From DATJHM01 sp963777355 (GTDB lineage: Bacteria > Chloroflexota > Ktedonobacteria > Ktedonobacterales > Ktedonobacteraceae), in contig CAVZQK010000022.1 of the NCBI GenBank assembly GCA_963777355.1, forward strand, positions 1 through 64,000: a DNA stretch of 64,000 bases, read 5' to 3'. Positions 17,963 through 26,409 of the stretch are shown one piece after another. The first letter of the stretch is position 1; the number at the start of each line of letters is the position of its first letter. The position numbers and the translations under genes were made by a program. The notes beneath the pieces are model-generated. The model saw nothing but the letters and a program-made list of their open reading frames with translations. It did not search any database and had not been told where the DNA came from.

Positions 17963-18034
17963 GCCGGTGTAGCTCAGGGGTAGAGCACTCGTTTCGTAAA
18001 TGAGCGGCCGTCGGTTCAAATCCGACCACCGGCT
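17963..18034 (+). tRNA. tRNA-Thr (anticodon CGT)
   Basis: 72 nt with a perfect 7-bp acceptor stem (17963-17969 with 18027-18033), D arm GCTC/GAGC, anticodon stem CTCGT/ATGAG with loop TTCGTAA, and T arm GTCGG/CCGAC. Discriminator T; CCA is not encoded. It reads ACG codons. A T tract follows at once and may serve as terminator. Confidence 0.95.
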
Positions 18035-18037
18035 TTT

Positions 18038-18187
18038 TTATATTTCATAATCCTTCGCCCACTTCATACCTTTCTGTTGATTATTCCTGGCAGTACTTAA
18101 CCGCAATCTTGACTGTGAGTACAGTGATACCTCAGTTATCTCCCCTTTCTTTGCAGTACTATCCTTCAGATTATTAACAAGTAACAT
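18038..18187 (-). CDS. Possible 49-residue basic peptide
   Basis: Supported mainly by an unusually strong ribosome site (GAGGAGGAGGAG, ending 6-8 nt before ATG 18187). The peptide begins MLLVNNLKDSTAKKGE and is basic near its end, with no family recognised. It ends against the T tract of the tRNA-Thr gene on the opposite strand. It may be a real small protein or chance. Confidence 0.3.
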   Translation of the reverse strand: MLLVNNLKDSTAKKGEITEVSLYSQSRLRLSTARNNQQKGMKWAKDYEI

Positions 18188-18408
18188 CCTTACTCTCCTC
18201 CTCCTCAAAATAAGAACAAACAATCCCGCTCATTTGTGAGCTATTACCTGGAAGTTCCTGTAAAAATTCTCTATACTTCATCCATGTAGCTACCCAACTC
18301 TTTTATCCAATGCTAACAGAGATCTGGAAGAGAAACACTCCGATTTTTGCGGTGTTTTTTCTTTTTTAGAAACGCTTATTCCGGAGAAACGCTGAAGAGG
18401 ATGAAAAA
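18188..18408 (+). other. Intergenic region before the Clp_N fusion gene
   Basis: With the uncertain small gene it forms about 370 bp between tRNA-Thr and the next plus-strand gene. AT-rich; no clear promoter pair or hairpin was found. Confidence 0.4.
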
Positions 18409-19779
18409 ATGAGTACAGCCAGCCCCTCGCCTGGAGGGATACGAGAGATTGATTGGCTTTCCCCTGAGGCACGCGAGGTGCTTCAATTGGCAGGGCAAAA
18501 GGCGCAACAGCGTGGTGCAGCAGCAATTTATCCTGAGCACCTGCTTTTGAGCATTTTAGAACAGCACTCCACTACGGTCTCCTCACTTTTCCAACAGAGC
18601 AAGCTCGATCTGAACGTATTACGTGCACGCACCGAAGCATCTTTCCCGACACCCTCTTCGCCTACGATAGTAGGACAGTTGCAACTTGCACCGGAGTTGG
18701 TGGTTTGCATTGAGCAGGCTATTGCAGTTGTGACGTATCATCTCGCGCAAAATAAGGGAGCGGCTCTCGTGTTACCTGAACATCTCCTTTTAAGCATTTT
18801 CTATCATCCTCGTATGCAAGGGCTGTTTGCAAGTTTCTCTACCTGTATCTTCCAACTTAAAAACACGTTTATGCAGCAAGCGGAACCAGCATTTGCCCGG
18901 CATATGGAGCAGATTTTTCTCTTTCCGGAGCAGGGCCATAATAACCAACAAAAAATTGTACATTTTGCTGATTTGAATAAGGCTCGCAAGCAACATATTC
19001 TCAGAAGTATAGAATATCCAGACCTCACGTTTAAACAGATTCTGGGGCTCAGCCGAGCAAAGCAGGCCGCCTATGCAAGCATTGCCTTTTTACGTCATCC
19101 AGAGCGCTACACGGAAATGTCTCATGGTTTACTGCTCTTCAGTCAACACCCTAACGATGACCTGCTCTTTATACGCGCTATTGCAGGCGAGGCTAGAGTG
19201 CCTTTAAGTAGTATCTATTGCTCTGTACTTGTTGAGATGTTTCTTGCTCATCAGCATGAAAAACAGTGTACACAAGCAGAGCTAGCAGAGAAAGCCCATC
19301 AGCTTATTCGTGAAGTATTTTATCCTATCAAATTGTTCTCCCACTGCTTGATTTATTTTCAAGATTTAGAAGCTCTTGCGCTACCGGAATCAGGGCAACA
19401 AAAGCACTATCCCGGATGGAGGCTCTTGCAAAAGCAATTTCTGACTGAGCTTGATAAGCTCAAGCAGCAACGAGGAACAGTCGTCATAGCCTCAACCACG
19501 CATCCACAACATCTGCATAGCGAGCTTTTCCGCCCTGGTCGCCTGGATAAGCAGATAGAATTATACAAACCAGTACAATTACTCCGCGAAGAACAAAAGC
19601 AGGGTCTCCCCCAGCTTGCACACTGTCCAACCTGTAAACACGAGGTTCAGAGCGGATGGAAGCATTGTGTGTACTGTCGTACACCGCTAGCCACCAGACA
19701 TTGCCGAAACTGTGGAACGCCGTACCCAAAGGTTGTAGGAGCACGCTTTTGTCCAGAATGCGGTAACCATTTGCACTAA
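18409..19779 (+). CDS. Clp_N domain, degenerate FtsH-type AAA domain and two zinc ribbons
   Basis: 456 residues. About 15-165 is a double Clp N-terminal repeat (EVLQLAGQKAQQRGAAAIYPEHLLLSIL; second copy ending VLPEHLLLSIF), the substrate or adaptor docking module of ClpA/C. About 205-395 follows FtsH step by step (LTFKQILGLSRAKQAAYASI, then AGEARVPLSSI, then RPGRLDKQIEL), but Walker A is replaced by FSQHPNDDLL and Walker B by LIYFQDLEAL, so it should not hydrolyse ATP. From about 405 there are two CxxC zinc ribbons (CPTC...CVYC, CRNC...CPEC). No protease domain is present. Probably an adaptor or scaffold in proteolysis; this is inference. Confidence 0.8.
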   Translation: MSTASPSPGGIREIDWLSPEAREVLQLAGQKAQQRGAAAIYPEHLLLSILEQHSTTVSSLFQQSKLDLNVLRARTEASFPTPSSPTIVGQLQLAPELVVCIEQAIAVVTYHLAQNKGAALVLPEHLLLSIFYHPRMQGLFASFSTCIFQLKNTFMQQAEPAFARHMEQIFLFPEQGHNNQQKIVHFADLNKARKQHILRSIEYPDLTFKQILGLSRAKQAAYASIAFLRHPERYTEMSHGLLLFSQHPNDDLLFIRAIAGEARVPLSSIYCSVLVEMFLAHQHEKQCTQAELAEKAHQLIREVFYPIKLFSHCLIYFQDLEALALPESGQQKHYPGWRLLQKQFLTELDKLKQQRGTVVIASTTHPQHLHSELFRPGRLDKQIELYKPVQLLREEQKQGLPQLAHCPTCKHEVQSGWKHCVYCRTPLATRHCRNCGTPYPKVVGARFCPECGNHLH

Positions 19780-19807
19780 TCTCTTTGAAAGAAAGTACAT
19801 AAGGGCA

Positions 19808-20365
19808 TTAGAGGGAAAGCGGCGGACAAGCTTCGCGAAATTCCTGGAGTAATTTCTCCACCTGAAGCAACGGCTGATGCATAGATAAGGGCGTGCTTAA
19901 ATTCATCGTGAGAATCTTGCGATTCAGGTCGCGCAAAGCCTTCTCGTACTCTTTTGTCGTTTTCTCAAGAGACGCATTAAATGCACGTTTTTCACTCGCA
20001 AAGGGTGGGACGCGCCGATTTAGCAATGTTTTTCGCTGATGTAGGACCCGTTTCAATCTTGTTTCTATCTGTACGCGCTCAGTGTTAATCTCTTTTATCA
20101 GTTCAATCTCAGCTGGAACAAAACCATTACTTTTCAACAAATGATATCCAAGAGCTTTATCTCCAGCTTCATGATCGTCTTCTAGCTGTAACGGTTTTCC
20201 TGCACCTGCTAAATTAGCGAAATCGCCTCGCGCCTCGGCCTCACGAATTTTTTCTTCAACATAGCGTTGAAAGGCCTTCCCACGATATTTATTCGCTTTA
20301 GCCTTCTCTTCTTCAGATTCAATTTTTATCTTCTCAGGCGACTTACGCCAATCAATAAAATCCAT
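19808..20365 (-). CDS. DUF1992 family protein (DnaJ-related)
   Basis: 185 residues. Carries the DUF1992 signature early on (VEEKIREAEARGDFANLAGAGKPL), found in bacterial YhdN/YflB-like proteins and eukaryotic DNAJC28; the J domain itself is absent. The rest is a charged coiled-coil-like helix region with many Lys/Arg/Glu. Function is unknown in the family. It lies 25 nt behind the LarC-like gene and may be the last gene of that operon. Confidence 0.85.
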   Translation of the reverse strand: MDFIDWRKSPEKIKIESEEEKAKANKYRGKAFQRYVEEKIREAEARGDFANLAGAGKPLQLEDDHEAGDKALGYHLLKSNGFVPAEIELIKEINTERVQIETRLKRVLHQRKTLLNRRVPPFASEKRAFNASLEKTTKEYEKALRDLNRKILTMNLSTPLSMHQPLLQVEKLLQEFREACPPLSL

Positions 20366-20389
20366 CGAGCAACACCTTTCTATATGGAA

Positions 20390-21610
20390 TTATATGCTCT
20401 TCTCTTCAGCCTTTCTTTCTATTATAAGCGTTTGGGCTACCGTATGTGCAACCTCATATACTTCGGCCAGAGGTAGCTGTCGTTGCTTAGAGATGCGTAA
20501 ACACTCTTCGTATTCCGGAGATGCACTTATTGCTTCTCCACCCAGACTCTTTATCTTGATCAGCATTGGGCCAAGTGGGGTTTCTACGCGTACTTGTTGT
20601 CGTTGGGCTTTGCGTCGTTGCACCAGCTGAATGCGCACGCCGAGGGTATTTGTTTCGCGTAGTAAAAGCAGGGCCAACTGTTCCCCTATCTCTGCGGGAC
20701 AGATCACCGTTAAACGGGTACCAGGGCAATTCTTTTTCATTTGCAGAGGAGTGTATCCAACGTCCAGAGCTCCCGCCTCCAGCAAGCGATCCAATAAAGC
20801 GCCCAGGAGTTCGCCGGTCATTGTATCAATATGCGTCTCGATCACCGTTACCTGATCGGTCTCCACCCCACCACTAGCCGGCCCACGTCCAACCTGTTCA
20901 CCCAGATAGATCGCCAGCCGAGGGGAAGATTGCGCCTGCTCACGAGTGAGTCCGTAGCCAGTCTGAGCGATAGTCATGACAGGTTGCTCAAAGAGTGCCA
21001 GATCTGCCAGCAAGGCAGCGGCCACCGGTGTCACCAGTTCGCCCTGTTGAGAAGAGGGTTGCCATAGCGCATGAGCCGGGCGTAGCAATTCCAGTGTCAG
21101 AGGAGATGGAAACGCCTGGAGGCCAACAGCAGTCTGTACAATGCCGCTGGCCAGTGGGAGAACTGAGGTATAGACCTGACTAACATCAAGTGCCACCAGG
21201 CAGCTTACGACAGATAAAACTTCTAGCAGAGCCTGTACAGGCTCGCATTGCCCAGGCACTCCCTTGCCAACCTTGCCACGTACGCTCTCTTCAGCGGTGA
21301 ACAAGCGTTTCATGATGGAGAGAGCACGGCTACGAACTTGAGGAACAAGTGAAGACGTCTCAAGAAGGGTAACACATTCAGAGGGAGAGAGAGTAGACAA
21401 ACCTTCTGCCAGCACAGAGACATGACAACTTCTGCCTTGCAATCCGCCCAACTGGATCTGTTCACAGCGTAACTCGTATCCAGGTAGAGTCAACGTCTGC
21501 AATTGCTGTTGGATTGCAGTGACAGACACCCCCAGATCTACGAAAGCGGCGAGTAAAAGCGATCCACTTACGCCAGCCTGACAATCGAGGTAAGCTATTT
21601 TGTGGGGCAT
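20390..21610 (-). CDS. LarC-like nickel-pincer cofactor protein with altered N-terminal half
   Basis: 406 residues from ATG 21610, 4 nt past the stop of the preceding gene. The C-terminal half matches LarC, which inserts nickel into the lactate racemase cofactor (IDTMTGELLGALLDRL, AGALDVGYTPLQMKK). The N-terminal half keeps the fold and length but has lost conserved residues: SGDM is SGSL, the HFHEVGAVD block reads QCEPVQALL, and AHG before the Pro-rich turn is AVG. GELVTPVAAALLADL is retained. LarB and LarE are not encoded here. It may be a diverged paralogue with another role. Translationally linked to the sigma-factor pair. Confidence 0.75.
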   Translation of the reverse strand: MPHKIAYLDCQAGVSGSLLLAAFVDLGVSVTAIQQQLQTLTLPGYELRCEQIQLGGLQGRSCHVSVLAEGLSTLSPSECVTLLETSSLVPQVRSRALSIMKRLFTAEESVRGKVGKGVPGQCEPVQALLEVLSVVSCLVALDVSQVYTSVLPLASGIVQTAVGLQAFPSPLTLELLRPAHALWQPSSQQGELVTPVAAALLADLALFEQPVMTIAQTGYGLTREQAQSSPRLAIYLGEQVGRGPASGGVETDQVTVIETHIDTMTGELLGALLDRLLEAGALDVGYTPLQMKKNCPGTRLTVICPAEIGEQLALLLLRETNTLGVRIQLVQRRKAQRQQVRVETPLGPMLIKIKSLGGEAISASPEYEECLRISKQRQLPLAEVYEVAHTVAQTLIIERKAEEKSI

Positions 21611-21614
21611 CTGC

Positions 21615-22283
21615 TCATCGCCTCTCTTGTCTTGCTTCATTTTTGACAATCTCTCTCCAGAACTTCTTTTGTTTTTGTGTTGCCTGTTCACTCTCCTCCA
21701 GTGCCTGTAAGAAACCTTGTGCAGAGAGAGTCGAACGATTGTAGGCGTAGGAGACAGTCTCCTCCGCGACATAGCGCTGATAATCAGGTCCAGATCTTCG
21801 CCTGTCAGCAGAGACAGATTCGCGTAAATACGTGCGAATCTCTTGCTCCGATCGGTGCAAAGCAAAGGTCAATCTTTCAATCAACAGAGCAGGAAGAGAT
21901 TCTTCAGTTAGCACCCGCTGTTCCAGAAGCAGTACGATATCTTCGCTCACGTCGAGCTCATAAGCCAGACTTTTGAGCGTTAAATGCTTATGATCCGTAG
22001 GGAGCAACGAACACAGCGGCTCAGTAGAGAGAGGCGTTTGCAGGAGTACACGCTCTAGCAGAGCACGACTTTCATAACTTGCGGGGGCATATTCCAGACT
22101 TTCCTCGGTCTGCTGGAGTTCCACAGCCTGATAATAGGCTACAAACTCAGAAATTGCCGCAGCATAGTGAGGATAGCGTGCAAGGTAGTCAGATAGACGT
22201 GGCTGGCGGCCTGTTTTGAGATCTCGCACATACTGTTCCGTAATTCGCCAAATAGCCTCCTCATGTTCTGACCCACTCATCAT
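21615..22283 (-). CDS. Sigma-factor partner protein of unknown function
   Basis: 222 residues, overlapping the sigma gene by 4 nt (ATGA), a sign of coupled translation. The N-terminus (VRDLKTGRQPRLSDYLARYP) resembles the short helical segment found near regulators in Planctomycetes and Chloroflexi. The middle (SLAYELDVSEDIVLLLEQ) looks like a helix-turn-helix of XRE type. No membrane helix and no zinc-binding anti-sigma motif were seen. Its position suggests that it regulates the sigma factor; this is not shown by sequence. Confidence 0.6.
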   Translation of the reverse strand: MMSGSEHEEAIWRITEQYVRDLKTGRQPRLSDYLARYPHYAAAISEFVAYYQAVELQQTEESLEYAPASYESRALLERVLLQTPLSTEPLCSLLPTDHKHLTLKSLAYELDVSEDIVLLLEQRVLTEESLPALLIERLTFALHRSEQEIRTYLRESVSADRRRSGPDYQRYVAEETVSYAYNRSTLSAQGFLQALEESEQATQKQKKFWREIVKNEARQERR

Positions 22284-23095
22284 CCACCAACCTTTTCTTC
22301 CGCAAGATATTTCCGTAGCAATTCTGTTGCCATCAGAATCCGATGGCGCACAGTCCGATCACTAATACCTAAAATCTGTGCAGTCTCCTTCTCTGTTCGT
22401 CCATCCCAAAACTTGAGCAAAATAACTGCTTTTAAGCGCTCTGGCAAAGTGAGAACAAGATTGAGAATCTCACTATTCACCACAGTCTCTAGCATACGTT
22501 GTGCTCCCTCATCAGCAACCTCAAACACATTGTAGCCTTCGCGCATGGATGCTACAGGTTGATCAAAGCTCTCTAGAAGAGTGCGAGGGATACGAGTACT
22601 TCTTTTAACATGCGCATTTTTCCAGTAGCCCTCACGAAAAAGAAAGGCCTGATACACATGTTTCCGCTCAAAGTACAGACAATGGAGAAAATTCTCCTCC
22701 CAAAAAAGCCGTGTAGGATCTAAAACAGCTTTGAAGATCCGTTCATACAGATCGGCACAGAGATCATTCGCCACGGCAGTCCGCTCACCATCCAGAATAG
22801 ATAAGCCTTTAAGCACTACTTGAGACCATTTTTGATTACTACTATAAGTACGGCCAAACAATATTTCTATGATACATTCACGCCCTTGAGCGTCCCCACA
22901 CGAGACAGTATGGCGTAAACACCGAACAACAACTTCCAAAGGAGTCTCTCCGGCTTTGAGCATCTGCCAGAAGGCAGGCGAAGCAAAGCGAGGGAGAGCA
23001 CTATAGGTCTGGGCGAGGAGCATACGGCGATTCATTAATGCTTCCTCAGAGTCAAGACGAACAGAGGAGAGATTTTCACTATCCACGGAGCACAT
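22280..23095 (-). CDS. RNA polymerase sigma factor, sigma-70/ECF-like
   Basis: About 271 residues. The C-terminal region 4 is clear: LPERLKAVILLKFWDGRTEKETAQILGIS is followed by the recognition helix DRTVRHRILMATELL. A diverged region 2 probably lies around LFWEENFLHCLYFERKHV. Start at ATG 23095; TTG 23104 is also possible. It heads a translationally linked set with the partner protein and the LarC-like gene. The target promoters are unknown. Confidence 0.7.
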   Translation of the reverse strand: MCSVDSENLSSVRLDSEEALMNRRMLLAQTYSALPRFASPAFWQMLKAGETPLEVVVRCLRHTVSCGDAQGRECIIEILFGRTYSSNQKWSQVVLKGLSILDGERTAVANDLCADLYERIFKAVLDPTRLFWEENFLHCLYFERKHVYQAFLFREGYWKNAHVKRSTRIPRTLLESFDQPVASMREGYNVFEVADEGAQRMLETVVNSEILNLVLTLPERLKAVILLKFWDGRTEKETAQILGISDRTVRHRILMATELLRKYLAEEKVGG

Positions 23096-23222
23096 TACCT
23101 CCAAAACCTCTTTTTTGCGGTCCCACTATAGTATAGAGATTTCAGAGGCAAACGTCAATTTCTCAGGCCTCTATTTTCCCAGATAAAATCATAAAGTTGC
23201 TGATATAAGTTGCAATATCCCT

Positions 23223-24692
23223 TCACTGGCCACTTTTATGAAAAGCCAGGGCATTGCGATAGACTTCCACATAGCGTTGGGCAGACGACTGCCAGGAATG
23301 ATCTGCCGCCATGCCTCGTAGCTGAATAGTGCGCCATACTTCTTTAAAGCGATAGACCTCCAGAGCGCGCATAATCGCAGCAAACAGCTCCCAGGGATCA
23401 TAGTTATTAAAGACAAAGCCTGTGCCTTGCGAGGTAGTGGGATCGTACTCTTGTACAGTATCGGCCAGGCCACCGACACGACGAACAATAGGGACACAGC
23501 CATAACGCATTGCATTCATCTGACTTGTGCCACAAGGCTCGAAGCGAGACGGCATCAAGAACATATCACAACCTGCATAGATACGCTGAGCCAATTCAGC
23601 ATTAAAGGTAAGGAAGATAGCAACCTGTTCGGGATAACGGGCTGCCAAGCTTTGTAAAAGCTCATGATAATGTTGATCGCCGATACCCAGGATAATAAAT
23701 TGCACGCCTTGTGAAAGAAGAGGCTGAATAATCTGTGCAATCAGATCAAAGCCCTTCTGGTCAGTAATGCGAGAAACCATACCCAACAAGGGAGTATCGA
23801 TGCGAACAGGCAGGTGAGCCTGTTCCTGCAACGCAATTTTATTCTCTGCTCGCTTCTCTAACGTATATCCATCAAAGCGGGTATGAATATAATGATCGGT
23901 AGTAGGATCAATTTCTTGATAGTCTACGCCATTGAGAATGCCAAACAAGCGATCCCGGCGTGCTCTGAGCATATGATCAAGTTTTTCGCCGAAGACAGGA
24001 GTCAGGATCTCTTGAGCATAGCGTTCGCTCACCGTCGTAATAGCATCAGCGAAGAGGATACCGCGGCCCATAATATCGACCACATGCGCGAGTTCAGCAA
24101 TCTGTGGGTATAAAAACCCGTTTGCGGCAACCCCTGCAACCTCAAGAATGCGATAGCCAAAGATGCCTTGATAGGCCAGATTATGAATAGTATAAACCGT
24201 TGCAGTATTTGCAAAAAACGGAGTATCATGGTAGATAGTATGCATCCAATTGGGAACAATACCGGTGTGCCAATCATTACAATGGACAACATCGGGAGAC
24301 CAATTGAAGGCCAATGCAGTCTCTAAAGCTGCACGGCAGAACAAGATAAAGCGTTCTCCATCGTCAGTATAGCCATAAATATTTTCGCGATCAAAGTAGC
24401 GTGGAGCATCGATCATGTAGACCGGGATATGGTCACCGATCATGCCCTGGCGTACACTCACCTGGACCTGAAAACTCCCCATCGATACAGCGACGGACTC
24501 CAGCACCGTCTGGAGTTGAAAGCGCTCTGGATCGACCTGACGGTAACGAGGCATAACAAGCCGCACATCATGTCCTAACTCTTTCAGAGCTTTAGGAAGT
24601 GCGCCAACGACATCTGCAAGGCCACCTACTTTCGCAAATGGCACAATTTCTGCCGCAAGGATCAGCACATTTAGAGGCTGTTCATCCAGCAT
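23223..24692 (-). CDS. glgA: Glycogen synthase (ADP-glucose type)
   Basis: 489 residues, GT5 family, transferring glucose from ADP-glucose to alpha-1,4-glucan. The N-terminal nucleotide-sugar loop is PFAKVGGLADVVGALPKAL (family KxGGL), HCNDWHTG is present, and the C-terminal catalytic loop is SRFEPCGTSQMNAMRYG with the conserved Glu. Start at 24692 after GGGAG; the longer frame from 24767 is not needed. It stands alone behind a terminator, with no other glycogen genes nearby. Confidence 0.92.
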   Translation of the reverse strand: MLDEQPLNVLILAAEIVPFAKVGGLADVVGALPKALKELGHDVRLVMPRYRQVDPERFQLQTVLESVAVSMGSFQVQVSVRQGMIGDHIPVYMIDAPRYFDRENIYGYTDDGERFILFCRAALETALAFNWSPDVVHCNDWHTGIVPNWMHTIYHDTPFFANTATVYTIHNLAYQGIFGYRILEVAGVAANGFLYPQIAELAHVVDIMGRGILFADAITTVSERYAQEILTPVFGEKLDHMLRARRDRLFGILNGVDYQEIDPTTDHYIHTRFDGYTLEKRAENKIALQEQAHLPVRIDTPLLGMVSRITDQKGFDLIAQIIQPLLSQGVQFIILGIGDQHYHELLQSLAARYPEQVAIFLTFNAELAQRIYAGCDMFLMPSRFEPCGTSQMNAMRYGCVPIVRRVGGLADTVQEYDPTTSQGTGFVFNNYDPWELFAAIMRALEVYRFKEVWRTIQLRGMAADHSWQSSAQRYVEVYRNALAFHKSGQ

Positions 24693-24735
24693 ACCTATTT
24701 CTCCCACTATCAGAATGTACTCCATTATAGCATGC

Positions 24736-24780
24736 AAAAAAAGGGACGAAAGGATGTTTTCTAGCATCTCTTCGTCCCTT
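24736..24780 (-). terminator. Intrinsic terminator of the bc-complex operon
   Basis: A 10-bp outer stem (24741-24750 with 24771-24780) and a short inner stem, followed on the minus strand by a run of Ts. It lies between the last bc-operon gene and glgA, so glgA must have its own promoter. Confidence 0.85.
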
Positions 24781-24797
24781 CTTGCCTATAAGCATGC

Positions 24798-26300
24798 TCA
24801 GACTTTATAGCGATTGCGTGTCAGGAAGTAGAACTGGATCGCGGCCAGCACCCCCATTACAATCAACATAATAATGGCATCGAGAGCCGGTACCACCGGA
24901 GTTTGGCCTGTAGGAGTAGGGGGAGGAACAATCAAGCCGGGCTGAAAAGTCACATTCGGCTCGGTCTCCGGGGGCCAGACAGGGATCGAAAAGAAGGCAA
25001 AGGACGCCAGGTAGATAAAGAGGCAGGTACCCATCACCAGCCACATACCCAGGCAGCCCAGATTATTCTCGCCGACCACCGCAAATTCACGGCGTGCCAC
25101 GCTCGTCCAGACCACGCCGACAATAAGCATCGCGACGCAGAGCGCCATAGCCACCAGAATCTGGCTGGGGGCAGTATGAACCATAAAAGTAGCGGCGGCA
25201 ACGACGGCAGTGATAACGATACCGCCAACGATCACGATATTGCGGTTAGACTTCCAGGCCCAGACAGAAGCCAGCAGAAGGACGAAGAAGCCAGAGCTAA
25301 CAACCGTATCAATAATATAGCCAGTATCCTGTGAAAACGTACAAGAGCCAGGGATATTAATCTTCTGAGAGCAATTTACCAGGAAAGCGCCCAGGCCAAT
25401 AAAGGTCCAGGACTGCATCCAAAAAATCAGGGGATAGACCAGGAGCCAGAAAAGCAGCAAGATGACGCCAATTTGAGCCAGGCCCAGAGCGCCAATAGCA
25501 TACAAGCCAGGCATAGTACGTTTACGTACCGGGCGCATCAGATAGTGAAGGCGAAGAGCCAGAGCGCCGAGAGCCAGGAAAACAGCCGCGCCAAGAATAA
25601 TCCCATCAATCAGATTAAACAGGCGGAAGCCGAAGAAAGGGCGACCAGGAAAGACCTGATTTCCGAGAGACTGATTATCGAACAGAGTGTAAAGAACGAG
25701 AAACACAATAAGCAGCATAATGCCGCTGATAAGCATATAACGAATAGTGGGAGTCGTGCCAAGATCGCGGCGGTCAGGATCACGCTGCTCGCGCATAGCA
25801 AGCATACTATAGAAAATCATCGCTGCGCCGACGCCAAACAAAGCAAAACCCAGCATTACAAAGTCGATAGCACCAGCGCGTAGCCAGAGAAAATTCCCAC
25901 CGAGGATTGGATTCCAGGAAGTTGTTGCCTGCGGGAAATACTGATTGCAGGTCTGCACACTTGAGCTACAACCAGTGAGAGAGGCCCAGATATCCAAAAC
26001 GAAGCCAGCCAGAGCCAGAACAGCGCCAATGCCAGCCAACAATCCAGGTGGAACCAATGGTTTTGGATCAAATAACAGGACGATCACCTGAATAATGACA
26101 AAACCACCGAGGCAGACCACCGCCAGCGCGAGCGAACCCTGCTCAGCGCCTTGCAGAGTAGAGGCAGTTACCAGGTCATAAATGTAGCTTGGGAGTTGCC
26201 CGACGAGAATGGCCGCAATCAGGAAAAAGCCTACGGCAAAAATCATCGCACGGGCCCAGGAGATTCTTTCTGGTAGCTCCCGATTTGTTGCTTGTTGCAT
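24798..26300 (-). CDS. Polytopic membrane protein of the bc-complex operon
   Basis: 500 residues with about 12 predicted membrane helices, start at 26300 after AAAGGG. No heme, copper or iron-sulfur motif was seen. A conserved-looking outside loop (GCSSSVQTCNQYFP) has two Cys that could form a disulfide, as does VNCSQKINIPGSC. A Pro-rich segment (VPPPTPTGQTPVVP) comes before the last helix. Last gene of the cytochrome b/Rieske operon; it may be a structural subunit or a cofactor transporter. No family recognised. Confidence 0.65.
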   Translation of the reverse strand: MQQATNRELPERISWARAMIFAVGFFLIAAILVGQLPSYIYDLVTASTLQGAEQGSLALAVVCLGGFVIIQVIVLLFDPKPLVPPGLLAGIGAVLALAGFVLDIWASLTGCSSSVQTCNQYFPQATTSWNPILGGNFLWLRAGAIDFVMLGFALFGVGAAMIFYSMLAMREQRDPDRRDLGTTPTIRYMLISGIMLLIVFLVLYTLFDNQSLGNQVFPGRPFFGFRLFNLIDGIILGAAVFLALGALALRLHYLMRPVRKRTMPGLYAIGALGLAQIGVILLLFWLLVYPLIFWMQSWTFIGLGAFLVNCSQKINIPGSCTFSQDTGYIIDTVVSSGFFVLLLASVWAWKSNRNIVIVGGIVITAVVAAATFMVHTAPSQILVAMALCVAMLIVGVVWTSVARREFAVVGENNLGCLGMWLVMGTCLFIYLASFAFFSIPVWPPETEPNVTFQPGLIVPPPTPTGQTPVVPALDAIIMLIVMGVLAAIQFYFLTRNRYKV

Positions 26301-26373
26301 AGATCGCAAAACCCTTTCAACATGCCGTGTCGCATCTATCACAACGGCATGACCAGGCGATCACCAGGAAAGC

Positions 26374-26400
26374 GTCTCGCATCGTTGAGAGATGCGAGAC
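26374..26400. other. Intercistronic hairpin in the bc operon
   Basis: A perfect 10-bp stem (26374-26383 with 26391-26400) and a 7-nt loop, just after the cupredoxin gene. In the direction of transcription no T tract follows, so it may stabilise or process the mRNA or cause partial termination. Confidence 0.55.
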
Positions 26401-26409
26401 AAAAACAAC

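Noticed and set aside
25473..25883. 136-residue plus frame inside the bc-operon membrane gene
   Set aside because: Antisense shadow of hydrophobic helices; the long minus gene with 12 helices explains the open frame.
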